From positions 1-24,415 of IMG/VR virus record IMGVR_UViG_3300032736_000966: 24,415 nucleotides of DNA; one strand, given 5' to 3'. This DNA is from a virus. Below, in pieces: positions 1 to 7,276 of this stretch. The notes under the pieces were generated by a model. It ran no database searches. It was not told the DNA's origin and worked only from the letters and a program-made list of their open reading frames with translations. How positions within the stretch are numbered: the first letter of the stretch is position 1; every line of letters starts with the position of its first letter. The translations under genes were made by a program, and so were the position numbers.

Positions 1-323
1 AGGCGGTAATCGAGAAACGCCTTGTAGATCGCAATGCGCCGGTCGATATAGGGCTTGGAGAGCGCGATGGAAATCCACAGCTGATCCACCGCTGACACTT
101 GCACCGTGACATTCGGAATGCTCATGTCACTGGTCTCGGACAACCCCGTGAATCCGAGGAAATGACCGTTAGCGGTAAACGCGTTGCCAGACCAAATGAC
201 GTTGATCCAGGCGTCGGTCATGCGGATCGTGCCGTCATCAAACGCCACTTCGACCAGATATACCGGCTGGTTGCTCGATTTCAGGAGCTCGGCAATGAAT
301 TCGGTGCTGGCGCCGCGATCCAT
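1..323 (-). CDS. Distal tail protein, partial (lambda gpL-position)
   Basis: The first 107 codons of a minus-strand gene are present; the rest lies beyond the left edge. It starts with ATG at 323, sharing one base with the stop of the upstream tail gene (TAATG), so the two are translationally coupled. The protein opens MDRGASTEFIAELL and continues with alternating beta-strand-like stretches (PVYLVEVAFDDGTIRMTD, then IPNVTVQVSAVDQLWISIAL). This layout resembles the first domain of tail hub or tip proteins of siphoviruses. By order it lies two genes after the tape measure, where lambda has gpL, so a role in the tail tip or baseplate is inferred. I do not recognise the exact family. Confidence is high that it is a real tail gene and modest for the specific role. 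Confidence 0.7.
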   Translation of the reverse strand, partial: MDRGASTEFIAELLKSSNQPVYLVEVAFDDGTIRMTDAWINVIWSGNAFTANGHFLGFTGLSETSDMSIPNVTVQVSAVDQLWISIALSKPYIDRRIAIYKAFLDYR

Positions 324-922
324 TAAAAAGCCTCCACCAGTTGCAAGCTGAAGTTGTAGATCGACCCGGGCGCTACCGCAGACTCAAGGGTGTCGCCACC
401 CATGGCCAGGGTAAACGGTACGTTGCGCACCACCAGGCTGACGTTGTCGCCGGGCACCATCAGCAGCGCTGGTTCGATCAATAATGTCGCCGAACCGGTG
501 CTATCGGCGTTGGCGTCCGCAGTGACCATGTAGACCTTGGTCTGGCCTGCGATACCGAGGAAATCCCCGGATTTCATGACGCCAGCCAGATTCGCTGTCC
601 AGCCCCGGGTTGCGAGACTTCTCCCTTGCTGATTCGCACCATTGACCACCGGCGTTCCGGTGGCGATCCCTTGAGGCAACTTGTGCGCGGGCAGTGCCGC
701 AGTAAACGTATCCCACTGCCCGCGCTGGGCCAGAACAAACGCCTGAATCGGCGCAAATTGCGCGCGCGTGAGACCCACCCAATCGGCGGTAATCACCCAG
801 CGCTGCGCGCCGTTCGTGCGCACACTGCGCCGCAGGTTGTGCGAGAGCGAGACGCGCGTGGGCTGGTAGGACTGGATTTTGAGGGCACTGGGAGCGGGGC
901 TGGTCGGAAAGCTGCCGCTCAT
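323..922 (-). CDS. Tail protein following the tape measure (lambda gpM-position)
   Basis: A 199-residue protein with no signal peptide or membrane segment. It is rich in beta-prone stretches (for example NVSLVVRNVPFTLAMGG and SIYNFSLQLVEAF at the end), as in structural tail proteins. Its ATG overlaps the stop of the tape measure gene by 4 bases and its stop overlaps the next gene's start by one, placing it firmly in the late tail operon. Position immediately after the tape measure corresponds to lambda gpM, a tail tip component, but this is positional inference and I see no decisive motif. It could equally be a distal tail adaptor of another lineage. Confidence 0.7.
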   Translation of the reverse strand: MSGSFPTSPAPSALKIQSYQPTRVSLSHNLRRSVRTNGAQRWVITADWVGLTRAQFAPIQAFVLAQRGQWDTFTAALPAHKLPQGIATGTPVVNGANQQGRSLATRGWTANLAGVMKSGDFLGIAGQTKVYMVTADANADSTGSATLLIEPALLMVPGDNVSLVVRNVPFTLAMGGDTLESAVAPGSIYNFSLQLVEAF

Positions 923-3426
923 GCCGTTATCCCATGCCGGCCGCGCATATTGAGCGCCTGGTTCACGATGCCGACCACCACGGCCTTGTTTTGCACCATC
1001 GCCGACTGAAAGCTTCGTGCGTCCATCGCCCGCACTGAGAAATTAATGTTGATCGGTGCCTGCGGCGCGGCGCTGCTGCTTGTGGTCGAAGACGTTGCCG
1101 GCGACTGGCCGTTGGGAATGATCGATCCCGCGCCATTGGGCACGAACCACTCGGGGCCTTCCTCGCCGACGATGTAGGGCTGATTCGCTGCCACCGGCCC
1201 GCCACCAGCTTTGAAGAGGCCGGAGATAAAATTGCCAGCACTGCTGAACATGCCCGAGAGTGACATCCCGCTCGTCGCCTGTGCCAACGGCTTCATGATG
1301 CTGTTCTGGATCTGGATGCGAATCAGATCGGCAATGATGTAGTTGGCAAGGCTTTTGAAATCGAGCTTGCCGGTCTGCACAAACCGCACCAGTGCATCCT
1401 CCATGCCCTTGAAGGCGTTGGTAAAGAGCCGCTCTGCCTGCGCTGCCGCATTCGTGACGCTCTCGATGTAGCTGTTGAGCGCTTTGGTGACGCCCGTTTC
1501 CCAAGCGCGTTCCGCTTCCCACCTTGCATCGATCGCTTTGATAATAGTGACAGTGGATTTGACAGCTTCATCACGCAAGCGTTGCTGGGTGGCAATGCTC
1601 AATTGCGTGCCGCTTTGCTCGGCCTCCCAGATTTGCTGTTCCACCGCCAAGAAGTTCTTGCGTTTGACGTTGGCAATTTCCTGGGCGCGTGCGTTCGCAC
1701 CGATCAGCTCAGTTTGAAAGACGTACTGCTCGTTGGCCTGCGCCAGACTGTGGGTGAACGCATTGATGCGCTTGCCCTCATCGAACTTCTGCTGCGCATC
1801 AAAGCGCTCATTGACCGCCTGCACCAAGGTGGCGGTTGACTTGGTGGCCTCGGTGCGCAGGCGCTGCTGCGCCTCGGCGGACAGCTTGGCACCATTCTTT
1901 TCTGCATCCCATATTTGTTGCTCCACAGCCAGGAAGTTTTTACGGCCCTCGGTGGCCAGTGCCTGGTCCCGCGCATTCAAGCCAATCAAGGTGTTCTGAA
2001 GTTGGTATTGCTGGTTGGCGACATCCAGGCTGTGGGCAAAGGCATCGATGCGCTTTGTCTCATCAATGTTCTGAATTCTGGAAACCGTGGCGGTCACCTT
2101 GGCCATATCACCCAAGCGGCTTTCTTTGACGGCCAGCAGGCGACCCTTCTCGACCATGGCTTCGTACTTGCCGAACTTGTCTTTAATGGCCTCGACGTTC
2201 AGAGAGTCCAGATAGGAATCAAAGGGGCTGGTCTTGTCGGGGCGCTGGTCGGGGATGGCAAACGAGACCTTGGGTGTCGACAATGCTGCCTTCTTCAACC
2301 CCGCATCGCGCTTGGCAAACTGGTCCTCGAGCTTGGTTAGAAATAGCGGGGCATCCCAGATCTTTGCCATGTCCTCATTGAACGACTCGGCGTGACTTTT
2401 AAGATCCGAGGTGAACGTAGCAAACCGTCGCTTGCCAGGTTCAAGGCTGCGCGCTTTGATCATCTCCCCGCCAATACCGTCCATTAGCTGCGCCACCGAC
2501 ATCATGTCCGCGGCCACCGCAGCCAAAGCGTGTCCCGCAATGCGCACGATGCGAATAACCGCGTCGAACACATCAATGAGGGCCGCAACCGCCCGCAGGG
2601 CATTACGCGCCCAGGATTCGATCACGTTGTCGTCTTTGAGCTCGCGCGCTTTTTCGGTTAAGCGTTGTGTCATGCTGCCGGCATTGAGCATGGCATCGCT
2701 TAAATCCACCATCACCGGCAATAACCCGGCGGCGATGGTGTTGTAGAGAGACTTCTTTCTGCCTTCGAGGCGCACCAGGTTCTTTTCGTAGGCATCGGCC
2801 TCGGCTGCCATCTCGGCGGTGACCTTTGCGTTGAGTTCCCCGATCTCGGCCAGGTCCTGCATAAACGGCAGCAGTTGCGCGCCGCGTTTGCCCAGCAGCA
2901 TCTGCGCGGTCGCCACCGCCTGCGTGCTGCTATCCATCGAATCGAGCTTCTTCGCCAAGTCCAGCATCACTTCACCGGAATCGCGCAACTTGCCTGACGA
3001 ATCGGTGACCTCAATGCCTAAGGATTTGAACAAGTCGGATTGCTTCTGGCTGCCGCCTGCCGCTTCGAACATTGCTTTGGAGAGCTTTTGCAGGCCGCCG
3101 CCGACCTCGTCCAGACTGGTGCCGGACAACTTGGCCGCCGACTTCAATCCCGAGAGGGCTTCGACCGTGGCACCGGTCTTCTTGGCCATGTGATCAAGTT
3201 CGGCAGCCGACGCAATCGCCCCCTTGATGCCATCAGCGAAAGCATCAAAGGTGTAGGCCGCCGCCATCGCTGCCACTGCGCCCTTGACCGCTTTCATGGC
3301 GGTGTCCGACACATTGCTGATCGAATCCATGGCGCGTCTGGCCATGAACTCGGCCTTGTTCAGGTCGGATTCGAACCGAGCGACATTGGCCTCGAGGCTG
3401 ACCACGAGACTGGCGAGGGTTGCCAT
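919..3426 (-). CDS. Tail tape measure protein
   Basis: This 835-residue protein is the largest in the window and lies just after the tail chaperone pair, the standard place for the tape measure. It sets tail length during assembly and is threaded inside the tail tube. The N-terminus (MATLASLVVSLEANVARFESDLNKAE) is typical, followed by an alanine-rich, possibly membrane-active stretch near residues 45-75 and long helical, coiled-coil-like regions. Residues around 690-735, with FVQTGKLDFKSLANYIIADL, match the lambda gpH-type tape measure C-terminal domain. The end is rich in Gly, Ser and Pro. Residues 455-642 are two tandem copies of a 94-residue unit, listed separately. The ATG follows the chaperone stop by 7 bases. 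The family call is secure. Confidence 0.95.
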   Translation of the reverse strand: MATLASLVVSLEANVARFESDLNKAEFMARRAMDSISNVSDTAMKAVKGAVAAMAAAYTFDAFADGIKGAIASAAELDHMAKKTGATVEALSGLKSAAKLSGTSLDEVGGGLQKLSKAMFEAAGGSQKQSDLFKSLGIEVTDSSGKLRDSGEVMLDLAKKLDSMDSSTQAVATAQMLLGKRGAQLLPFMQDLAEIGELNAKVTAEMAAEADAYEKNLVRLEGRKKSLYNTIAAGLLPVMVDLSDAMLNAGSMTQRLTEKARELKDDNVIESWARNALRAVAALIDVFDAVIRIVRIAGHALAAVAADMMSVAQLMDGIGGEMIKARSLEPGKRRFATFTSDLKSHAESFNEDMAKIWDAPLFLTKLEDQFAKRDAGLKKAALSTPKVSFAIPDQRPDKTSPFDSYLDSLNVEAIKDKFGKYEAMVEKGRLLAVKESRLGDMAKVTATVSRIQNIDETKRIDAFAHSLDVANQQYQLQNTLIGLNARDQALATEGRKNFLAVEQQIWDAEKNGAKLSAEAQQRLRTEATKSTATLVQAVNERFDAQQKFDEGKRINAFTHSLAQANEQYVFQTELIGANARAQEIANVKRKNFLAVEQQIWEAEQSGTQLSIATQQRLRDEAVKSTVTIIKAIDARWEAERAWETGVTKALNSYIESVTNAAAQAERLFTNAFKGMEDALVRFVQTGKLDFKSLANYIIADLIRIQIQNSIMKPLAQATSGMSLSGMFSSAGNFISGLFKAGGGPVAANQPYIVGEEGPEWFVPNGAGSIIPNGQSPATSSTTSSSAAPQAPININFSVRAMDARSFQSAMVQNKAVVVGIVNQALNMRGRHGITA
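1501..2064 (-). repeat. In-frame 2 x 282 bp tandem repeat in the tape measure gene
   Basis: Two adjacent 282-bp units (1783-2064, then 1501-1782, in coding order) encode residues 455-548 and 549-642. The alignment needs no gap; I count 54 of 94 identical residues. The block RKNFLAVEQQIW is identical in both copies. Each unit is predominantly helical. The DNA copies have drifted, so the duplication is old and selected at protein level. Confidence 0.9.
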
Positions 3427-3433
3427 GATGGGC

Positions 3434-4137
3434 TTATTCCTTTTTACCCAAGAGGGCAGATATCAATCGGCTGTGCGCCTCGGGCTCGGGCGGCGTTTCT
3501 TGCGTAGGCGCCCGGGGTTCGGTAGCGCCGCGAAGTGCCGGCATGAAATCGTCCGCCCGGTAGGCGTCCTGGCCTTCGCGCCGGTGCACGTTGGCGAGCG
3601 TTGCGCAAATCTGCCCGAACCCGAAATCTGCACGTGCATCCGGCATCCCCTCGAGCCCGGCAAACGCCATCCATTCGGCCACCTGCTGACTGCTTAAGCG
3701 TTCGAGGAGGTGATCAGGGTGGGCGAACCCGAGGGCAAGGCAGAGGCGGAAGTAGAAACGGCGCTCGGGACGCCGCTGGAGTTTTTTGAGAGTTCATCCA
3801 CATCTGCGCCCGACAGGCCGTTCAGCTTTTGCGCAATGGCAAAGATCCGGTCCAGTGCTGCGCCGGATTTGGCACCGAGCAGATCGACCTCGTCGTCGGT
3901 GAAGATGCGCTGGCCGGTTTCATCGATCACAGTGAGACCCACCAGGCGCGCGCGCATGTTGGTCAGGTCAACCTTGCGGTCACGGCCCTCGCCTCGGACC
4001 ATGCTGGCTTCGAACGCATCGCGCTCACGGCCGGTGAAGCTGCGCACACGAACGGCACCGCCCCATTCGGGGACCTCGATGTCTTCGGATTTGAGGTCGT
4101 TCGCGGCGAGGATGGCGGTTTTACTGAGTAGCGACAT
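3434..4137 (-). CDS. Tail assembly chaperone GT fusion made by -1 frameshift
   Basis: The product is about 234 residues. Translation starts at ATG 4137 in the gpG frame, reads 119 codons to the slippery heptamer at 3787-3781, shifts back one base and continues 115 codons to TAA at 3434-3436. The -1 frame encodes a coherent domain beginning RRFYFRLCLALG, then LSSQQVAEWMAFAGLEG, and later ICATLANVHR and DFMPAL. These are characteristic of the lambda gpT / DUF4035 family. There is no in-frame ATG before VAEWMAF, and an independent start would have to use GTG at 3682 and cut off conserved sequence. In lambda, gpG and gpGT bind tape measure and tail tube protein and are absent from the virion; the same role is inferred here. 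Confidence 0.88.
3694..4137 (-). CDS. Tail assembly chaperone, short form (gpG-like)
   Basis: A 147-residue protein made when ribosomes do not frameshift. I chose ATG 4137 (MSLLSKTAILAANDL) because GGAG lies 7-8 bases upstream; a GTG at 4164 would add nine residues but has no ribosome binding site and lies in a hairpin. The protein has the acidic, mixed-fold character of tail chaperones (SEDIEVPEWGGAVRVRSFTGRERDAFEAS), and its last 28 residues after the slip site are low-complexity Ser/Thr/Pro, as expected of the unshifted tail. It lies between tail tube and tape measure, separated from the tail tube by the inserted toxin-antitoxin pair. The N-terminal MSLLSKTAILA and RSFTGRERDAFE elements are typical of this family in HK97-like phages. 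Confidence 0.85.
   Translation of the reverse strand: MSLLSKTAILAANDLKSEDIEVPEWGGAVRVRSFTGRERDAFEASMVRGEGRDRKVDLTNMRARLVGLTVIDETGQRIFTDDEVDLLGAKSGAALDRIFAIAQKLNGLSGADVDELSKNSSGVPSAVSTSASALPSGSPTLITSSNA
3757..3787 (-). promoter_or_regulatory. Programmed -1 ribosomal frameshift signal
   Basis: The minus strand reads A AAA AAC in the gpG frame at 3787-3781, a canonical X XXY YYZ slippery heptamer. After a 5-base spacer comes a hairpin with stem CGGCG (3775-3771) and CGCCG (3763-3759) and loop TCCCGAG. One G-U and one A-T pair (3776/3758 and 3777/3757) can extend it. The downstream -1 frame is open and encodes the gpT-like domain, whereas the 0 frame stops at 3694. Site, spacer, hairpin and coding potential all agree. 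Confidence 0.9.
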
Positions 4138-4150
4138 GGAATCTCCAGAA

Positions 4151-4175
4151 ATAAAAATGCCCACTTGCGATGGGC
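4151..4175 (-). terminator. Hairpin with T-rich tail before the tail chaperone gene
   Basis: The minus strand has GCCCA, a 7-base loop and TGGGC (4175-4159), followed directly by ATTTTTATTT and then the chaperone ribosome binding site. It looks like a weak intrinsic terminator or a 5' stabilising hairpin. A T-rich tract and GGAG also follow a hairpin ahead of the capsid gene. Confidence 0.45.
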
Positions 4176-4230
4176 GGTGAACAAGGACTCGGCCACAACC
4201 GTTGGCGGTAGTGCCTCAATAGGAAAAACA

Positions 4231-4248
4231 TAACAAATATGTTAGTAT
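4231..4248 (+). promoter_or_regulatory. Promoter/operator of the HigBA-like pair
   Basis: TAACA-AATA-TGTTA (4231-4244) is a perfect inverted repeat that touches a likely -10 box TAGTAT (4243-4248). The toxin ATG is at 4255, about where transcription would begin, and no Shine-Dalgarno sequence is visible, so the transcript may be leaderless. No good -35 is seen; the promoter may be weak. The palindrome is the expected binding site for the HTH antitoxin. Confidence 0.55.
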
Positions 4249-4254
4249 CTACCC

Positions 4255-4587
4255 ATGGATTACACGATCACTTACTACAGCGAAGCTGTGCAAGAGCAGA
4301 TTGGCGATCTACCTGACACCCTGGCTGCCCGCTATGTTGTGTTGACGCGCCGAATGGTGGCGCTTGGCCCGAACCTGGGTGAGCCACATACCAAGGCGTT
4401 CGGGGATGGACTGTTTGAGCTGCGGCTCAAAGGCGCCGAGGGGATTGCGCGGGTGTTTTTCTGCACCCTGATTGGCAAACGTATCGTGATGCTGCACAGT
4501 TTTATCAAGAAGACGGATCGAACGCCCAAGCGAGAGCTTGATGTAGCCCAAGCCAGGTTGAAGGAAATAAAACATGAAAACACATGA
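4255..4587 (+). CDS. Type II toxin, Gp49/HigB-like (RelE superfamily)
   Basis: A 110-residue basic protein with the pattern of the phage-derived Gp49-like family: an N-terminal helix pair (LPDTLAARYVVLTRRMVALG), then GEPHTKAFGDGLFELRLKG, then a hydrophobic strand pair (ARVFFCTLIGKRIVMLHSFIKKT) and a charged tail. Family members are RelE/HigB-fold mRNA interferases that cut mRNA at the ribosome. The toxin gene comes first and overlaps the antitoxin gene by 14 bases, the usual HigBA order. The pair lies on the strand opposite the late operon, between tail tube and tail chaperone, as an inserted cargo module. A protective or stabilising role in the lysogen is inferred. Confidence 0.9.
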   Translation: MDYTITYYSEAVQEQIGDLPDTLAARYVVLTRRMVALGPNLGEPHTKAFGDGLFELRLKGAEGIARVFFCTLIGKRIVMLHSFIKKTDRTPKRELDVAQARLKEIKHENT

Positions 4588-4861
4588 CCAGTTTGTAGCG
4601 AAGTTGATGAAGCGCCCCGGCGTCAAAACCGAGGTCGCACGTATTGAGCGCGAGGAAGGCGTGCTGCTCGATACGCTGCTTCGGGCCAGACGCGAGGCCG
4701 GCCTGACACAAGCTGACGTTGCTGCACTGATGGGGACACAGCCCCCATCGATTGCTCGGCTGGAGCGCGCACTGGCCACCGGCAAGCACTCGCCATCGAT
4801 TGCCACGCTGCGCAAATACGTCAAAGCCTGCGGCAAGGACCTGGTCGTCAAGATCACCTGA
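4574..4861 (+). CDS. HTH antitoxin, HigA-like (XRE family)
   Basis: A 95-residue protein with a helix-turn-helix at about residues 44-64 (LTQADVAALMGTQPPSIARLE) and the typical C-terminal segment SIATLRKYVKACGKDLVVKIT. It starts inside the end of the toxin gene, giving translational coupling; AAGGAAATAAAAC lies just ahead of the ATG. Antitoxins of this family bind and inhibit the cognate RelE-fold toxin and repress their own promoter, here probably through the palindrome at 4231-4244. Its stop lies 13 bases from the end of the convergent tail tube gene, so transcription from the two sides meets here. Confidence 0.9.
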   Translation: MKTHDQFVAKLMKRPGVKTEVARIEREEGVLLDTLLRARREAGLTQADVAALMGTQPPSIARLERALATGKHSPSIATLRKYVKACGKDLVVKIT

Positions 4862-4874
4862 AGTCCGACCAACG

Positions 4875-5522
4875 CTACGCCCAGGTAATGGAGCCGGAGA
4901 TGCGCAATTCAGCCGAGCGCCGGATTGCCTGATCAACTGCGCCCTGACTGTTGAATTTCTTCACATAGGCGGTGAAGGTGGCCGTGTTCCCATTGGGCAG
5001 AAGCAGCTTGAAACTCTTGGCCACCCCGGTGACCAGCGCTGTCATCAGTGCCAGTTGCCCGGCATCGCTATTGTCCTGGTCGACCTCGATGGAAAACGCA
5101 CCGGGGTCAAACAGACCCAGGATGAATTCCTTGGCGGTTGAATCGAAGTTGGTGCGCTCGATCTCGGAGGCCGAGCCGTCAAAGCCGCTGTAGCTTTTGA
5201 CGTTGGAAATCTTGGTCCACTGCACCGGTGTGGCCGAGCCGCCGCTGGCGTAGGTGGTAAATCCTGTCGCGTCGAGTCCGGCGAGTGTGACGATCTTGGC
5301 GACCGGCTCGATGTACTGCACGACGTAGCTGTTGCCGTTCAACTGTGTGGTGCCGATCACGCCTGCTACGGTGATCACATCGCCTTTGTTGAGAGCCGTG
5401 ACGGCCGAGAGCGTCACCCGACAGGGGTTGGTGAGCGCGACGGCGGTGATGTTGATGGCCGACCCGGTGGTCGTACCAATGCTGACCGTGGAGCCTTGGG
5501 CTGAGATGGCGGTGCTGGGCAT
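4875..5522 (-). CDS. Major tail tube protein
   Basis: A 215-residue structural protein in the tail tube position between tail completion and tail chaperone genes. Residues about 105-165 (VQWTKISNVKSYSGFDGSAS, ERTNFDSTAKEFILGLFDPG) and the end (IRRSAELRISGSITWA) fit the siphovirus tail tube family, whose subunits stack as hexameric rings around the tape measure. An N-terminal segment of roughly 75 residues (about 25-100), with NKGDVITVAGVIGTTQLNG and YVVQYIEPVAKIVTL, looks like an extra small beta domain resembling the FCCH-like insertion seen in other phage tail proteins. A strong ribosome binding site (TAGGAGAACC) precedes the ATG, in keeping with high expression. Confidence 0.88.
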   Translation of the reverse strand: MPSTAISAQGSTVSIGTTTGSAINITAVALTNPCRVTLSAVTALNKGDVITVAGVIGTTQLNGNSYVVQYIEPVAKIVTLAGLDATGFTTYASGGSATPVQWTKISNVKSYSGFDGSASEIERTNFDSTAKEFILGLFDPGAFSIEVDQDNSDAGQLALMTALVTGVAKSFKLLLPNGNTATFTAYVKKFNSQGAVDQAIRRSAELRISGSITWA

Positions 5523-5540
5523 GAAGGTTCTCCTAAAAAG

Positions 5541-5879
5541 TTAGTGCCAGATCGAAAAATCCAGAATCACCCGATGCAGCAATGCCTCAGGCTCGAATTG
5601 GTCTTGCTCCAAAAGCAAGAGATGGGCGATGGCGCTGCTCTTCATGGCTGTTTTGACGGCCACGGCCAGCGTCACAGCCGCGGCGTAGCTGGTATCAAAA
5701 CAATCCACCTGCAGCCGGGTGTTTTCAACCGGCGCGCCATCGGCCAGGGTGTTGTCAGGAGCGCTTGAGACGCGCGCGTAGACGACGTAGGGTTTTTGCA
5801 CGTTGTTCGGCGCAATGTTCGGAAACACCCGTCCCCCGGCCACTGCTGCGAGGACCGTGAATATGTCTTGTTGAATCAC
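5541..5879 (-). CDS. Tail completion/terminator protein (DUF3168)
   Basis: A 112-residue protein beginning MIQQDIFTVLAAVAGGRVFPNIAP, followed by QKPYVVYARVSSAPDNTL and a strand ending VENTRLQVDCFDTSY. This is the standard pattern of DUF3168 proteins (HK97 gp11 / tail terminator family), which cap the tail tube and join it to the head. It begins with GTG at 5879, overlapping the gp10 stop as GTGA. The next gene downstream is the tail tube. The call rests on both sequence pattern and position. Confidence 0.88.
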   Translation of the reverse strand: MIQQDIFTVLAAVAGGRVFPNIAPNNVQKPYVVYARVSSAPDNTLADGAPVENTRLQVDCFDTSYAAAVTLAVAVKTAMKSSAIAHLLLLEQDQFEPEALLHRVILDFSIWH

Positions 5880-6364
5880 TTTTTTAATTCCTGCGCGGCC
5901 TGCTCGATGCGCTGAGCGAGCCGGGTCTTGATAGCGGTGACGGCCTCGTGCTTCTTCATGTCAAAAGCAGGCCGCAGGAACGGGCGCGCCGACATCTTCA
6001 CGGTGCCAAATTCCACAAAACGCCAGTACCAGGCGTCTTGCGAGAGGTTTCCTTTTTTGCCTTGCTTGCGATATTTCTTGCCGTGGCGCACCGTCACGAA
6101 GAAGGTCTGTTTCTGAGCGCCTGATAGCTCCGGAATTTGCTTCATGATCACCGAGCGCTTCAAGGTGCCCGGCGGCGGCTGGTTCGGTCCCAGATCGCCG
6201 GTGGCAACCGGTGCCTGCAACTTGGCCTCGTCGCGAATCACTTTGGCACCGGCATAGACCGCCGCGCGCAGACCGTTCCTGGCCATGCGCTGCGGCAACT
6301 CCCTCAAAGCCTTGGCCAGTTGATCAAGTCCCTGAACCTGCACGCTCTCAAACTTAGCCATCAT
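5876..6364 (-). CDS. HK97 gp10-like head-tail protein
   Basis: A 162-residue protein with the family signature near the C-terminus: YWRFVEFGT, then SARPFLRPAFD, followed by an amphipathic helix. The N-terminal GLDQLAKALRELPQRMARNGLRAAVYAGAKVIRDEAKLQAPV pattern is also typical. HK97 gp10-family proteins sit at the head-tail interface during tail completion. Tandem ATGs at 6364 and 6361 are both preceded by AAGGA; I list the first. It overlaps the upstream head closure gene by 11 bases and the DUF3168 gene by 4. No anomaly is seen. Confidence 0.9.
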   Translation of the reverse strand: MMAKFESVQVQGLDQLAKALRELPQRMARNGLRAAVYAGAKVIRDEAKLQAPVATGDLGPNQPPPGTLKRSVIMKQIPELSGAQKQTFFVTVRHGKKYRKQGKKGNLSQDAWYWRFVEFGTVKMSARPFLRPAFDMKKHEAVTAIKTRLAQRIEQAAQELKK

Positions 6365-6704
6365 TCAGTCCTTCTGATGCAAGGAGCGTGATGAGCACGT
6401 TGGCTTCATCTTCATTTAGTGCGGCGTGCAGATTAAAAACACGCCCCTTGTAGCGCGCGCGATAGGTGGCCACCGCACGGGTATCGGTGAACAGGGTTTG
6501 ATAGCGCAGCGTGATTTGGTGGGAGATTTCGCTCGCCATCCGGCGTGCGTTTTCCAACTCGCGCCCGGACAGCGGCTGAATGTCAGCCCACACCGTAGCC
6601 ACATCGATCCAGGTGCTCTGCACCGCGCCGAAACTGTCCTGTGCACTACCCGGGCGTTGCAGGGTGATGCGGCGATTCAATTGCCCGGCGCGCAGCGCAC
6701 TCAC
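6354..6704 (-). CDS. Head closure (head-tail adaptor) protein
   Basis: A 116-residue protein starting MSALRAGQLNRRITLQRPG, then FGAVQSTWIDVATVWADIQPLSGRE and later ITLRYQTLFTDTRAVATYRARYKGRVFNL. This is the SPP1 gp16 / HK97 head closure family pattern, a small beta-barrel ring that plugs the connector after DNA packaging. It is linked to the connector gene by an ATGA overlap at 6701-6704. The usual order connector, closure, gp10, DUF3168 is preserved here. Length is normal for the family. Confidence 0.9.
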   Translation of the reverse strand: MSALRAGQLNRRITLQRPGSAQDSFGAVQSTWIDVATVWADIQPLSGRELENARRMASEISHQITLRYQTLFTDTRAVATYRARYKGRVFNLHAALNEDEANVLITLLASEGLNDG

Positions 6705-7276
6705 ACCAGCACCACACGGTAGGGGTCCAGCAAGCCCTGGACGAAGGGCAGCGGATCGATGCGCCCGCGACTCAACACAGCCATTTCTTCGCGGTGCGTG
6801 TAGAGACTGCCCACGCGCAACTTGATCCAGCTCTTGATGCCCTCAGGTACGTCGGATGCTGCGCCGTAGCCAGCATCAAAGGTAACTGAAACCGCACCAA
6901 TCTGCGGCAGGCTGGGCGGCCAGACCTGACCAAACACAGGCGTGATACGCGCTGGCTCACACGCCGCATCTACCGTGTAGGTCGAGGCCGGCATGGTTTG
7001 CACGCTTGAGTTCATGTCCAGGTAGTTGATGGCCACCACCGACTGCACCGGGCATTTGGCCAGTGCGATAGCGCCGCGCGGGAAATCGTCGAGCACCAGT
7101 TTCCAGCGGGCATTGACGAACTGACGCCCAGTCAAGGTCTCAGCGGCTTGCCGGGCCGCCGAGATCAATGAGGCAATCAAGGTATCGTCCTCGTCAAAAT
7201 CCACTCGCAGGTGGAGCTTGGCGTCAATGAGCGACACCGGTTCCTCTGCGGGTGGGGTGACGAGTTGCAGCGGCAT
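6701..7276 (-). CDS. Head-tail connector protein (gp6-like)
   Basis: A 191-residue protein with the gp6-like connector pattern: PVSLIDAKLHLRVDFDEDDTLIASLISAARQAAETLTGRQF at the N-terminus, then ARWKLVLDDFPRG, and a C-terminal helix IKSWIKLRVGSLYTHREEM. Such proteins form the ring below the portal to which closure proteins bind. The ATG directly abuts the TAA of the upstream gene (TAAATG), and the stop overlaps the next ATG. It is slightly longer than short gp6 homologues because of a middle beta-rich segment (residues about 75-125), as in many proteobacterial phages. Confidence 0.9.
   Translation of the reverse strand: MPLQLVTPPAEEPVSLIDAKLHLRVDFDEDDTLIASLISAARQAAETLTGRQFVNARWKLVLDDFPRGAIALAKCPVQSVVAINYLDMNSSVQTMPASTYTVDAACEPARITPVFGQVWPPSLPQIGAVSVTFDAGYGAASDVPEGIKSWIKLRVGSLYTHREEMAVLSRGRIDPLPFVQGLLDPYRVVLV

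Noticed and set aside
3434-3682. Independent gene starting with GTG at 3682
   Set aside because: The conserved gpT-like sequence begins about 33 residues earlier in the same frame, and a canonical -1 frameshift signal joins it to the gpG frame.
4309-4872. 187-residue minus-strand open frame
   Set aside because: Antisense to the toxin-antitoxin pair, both of which have clear family signatures on the plus strand.
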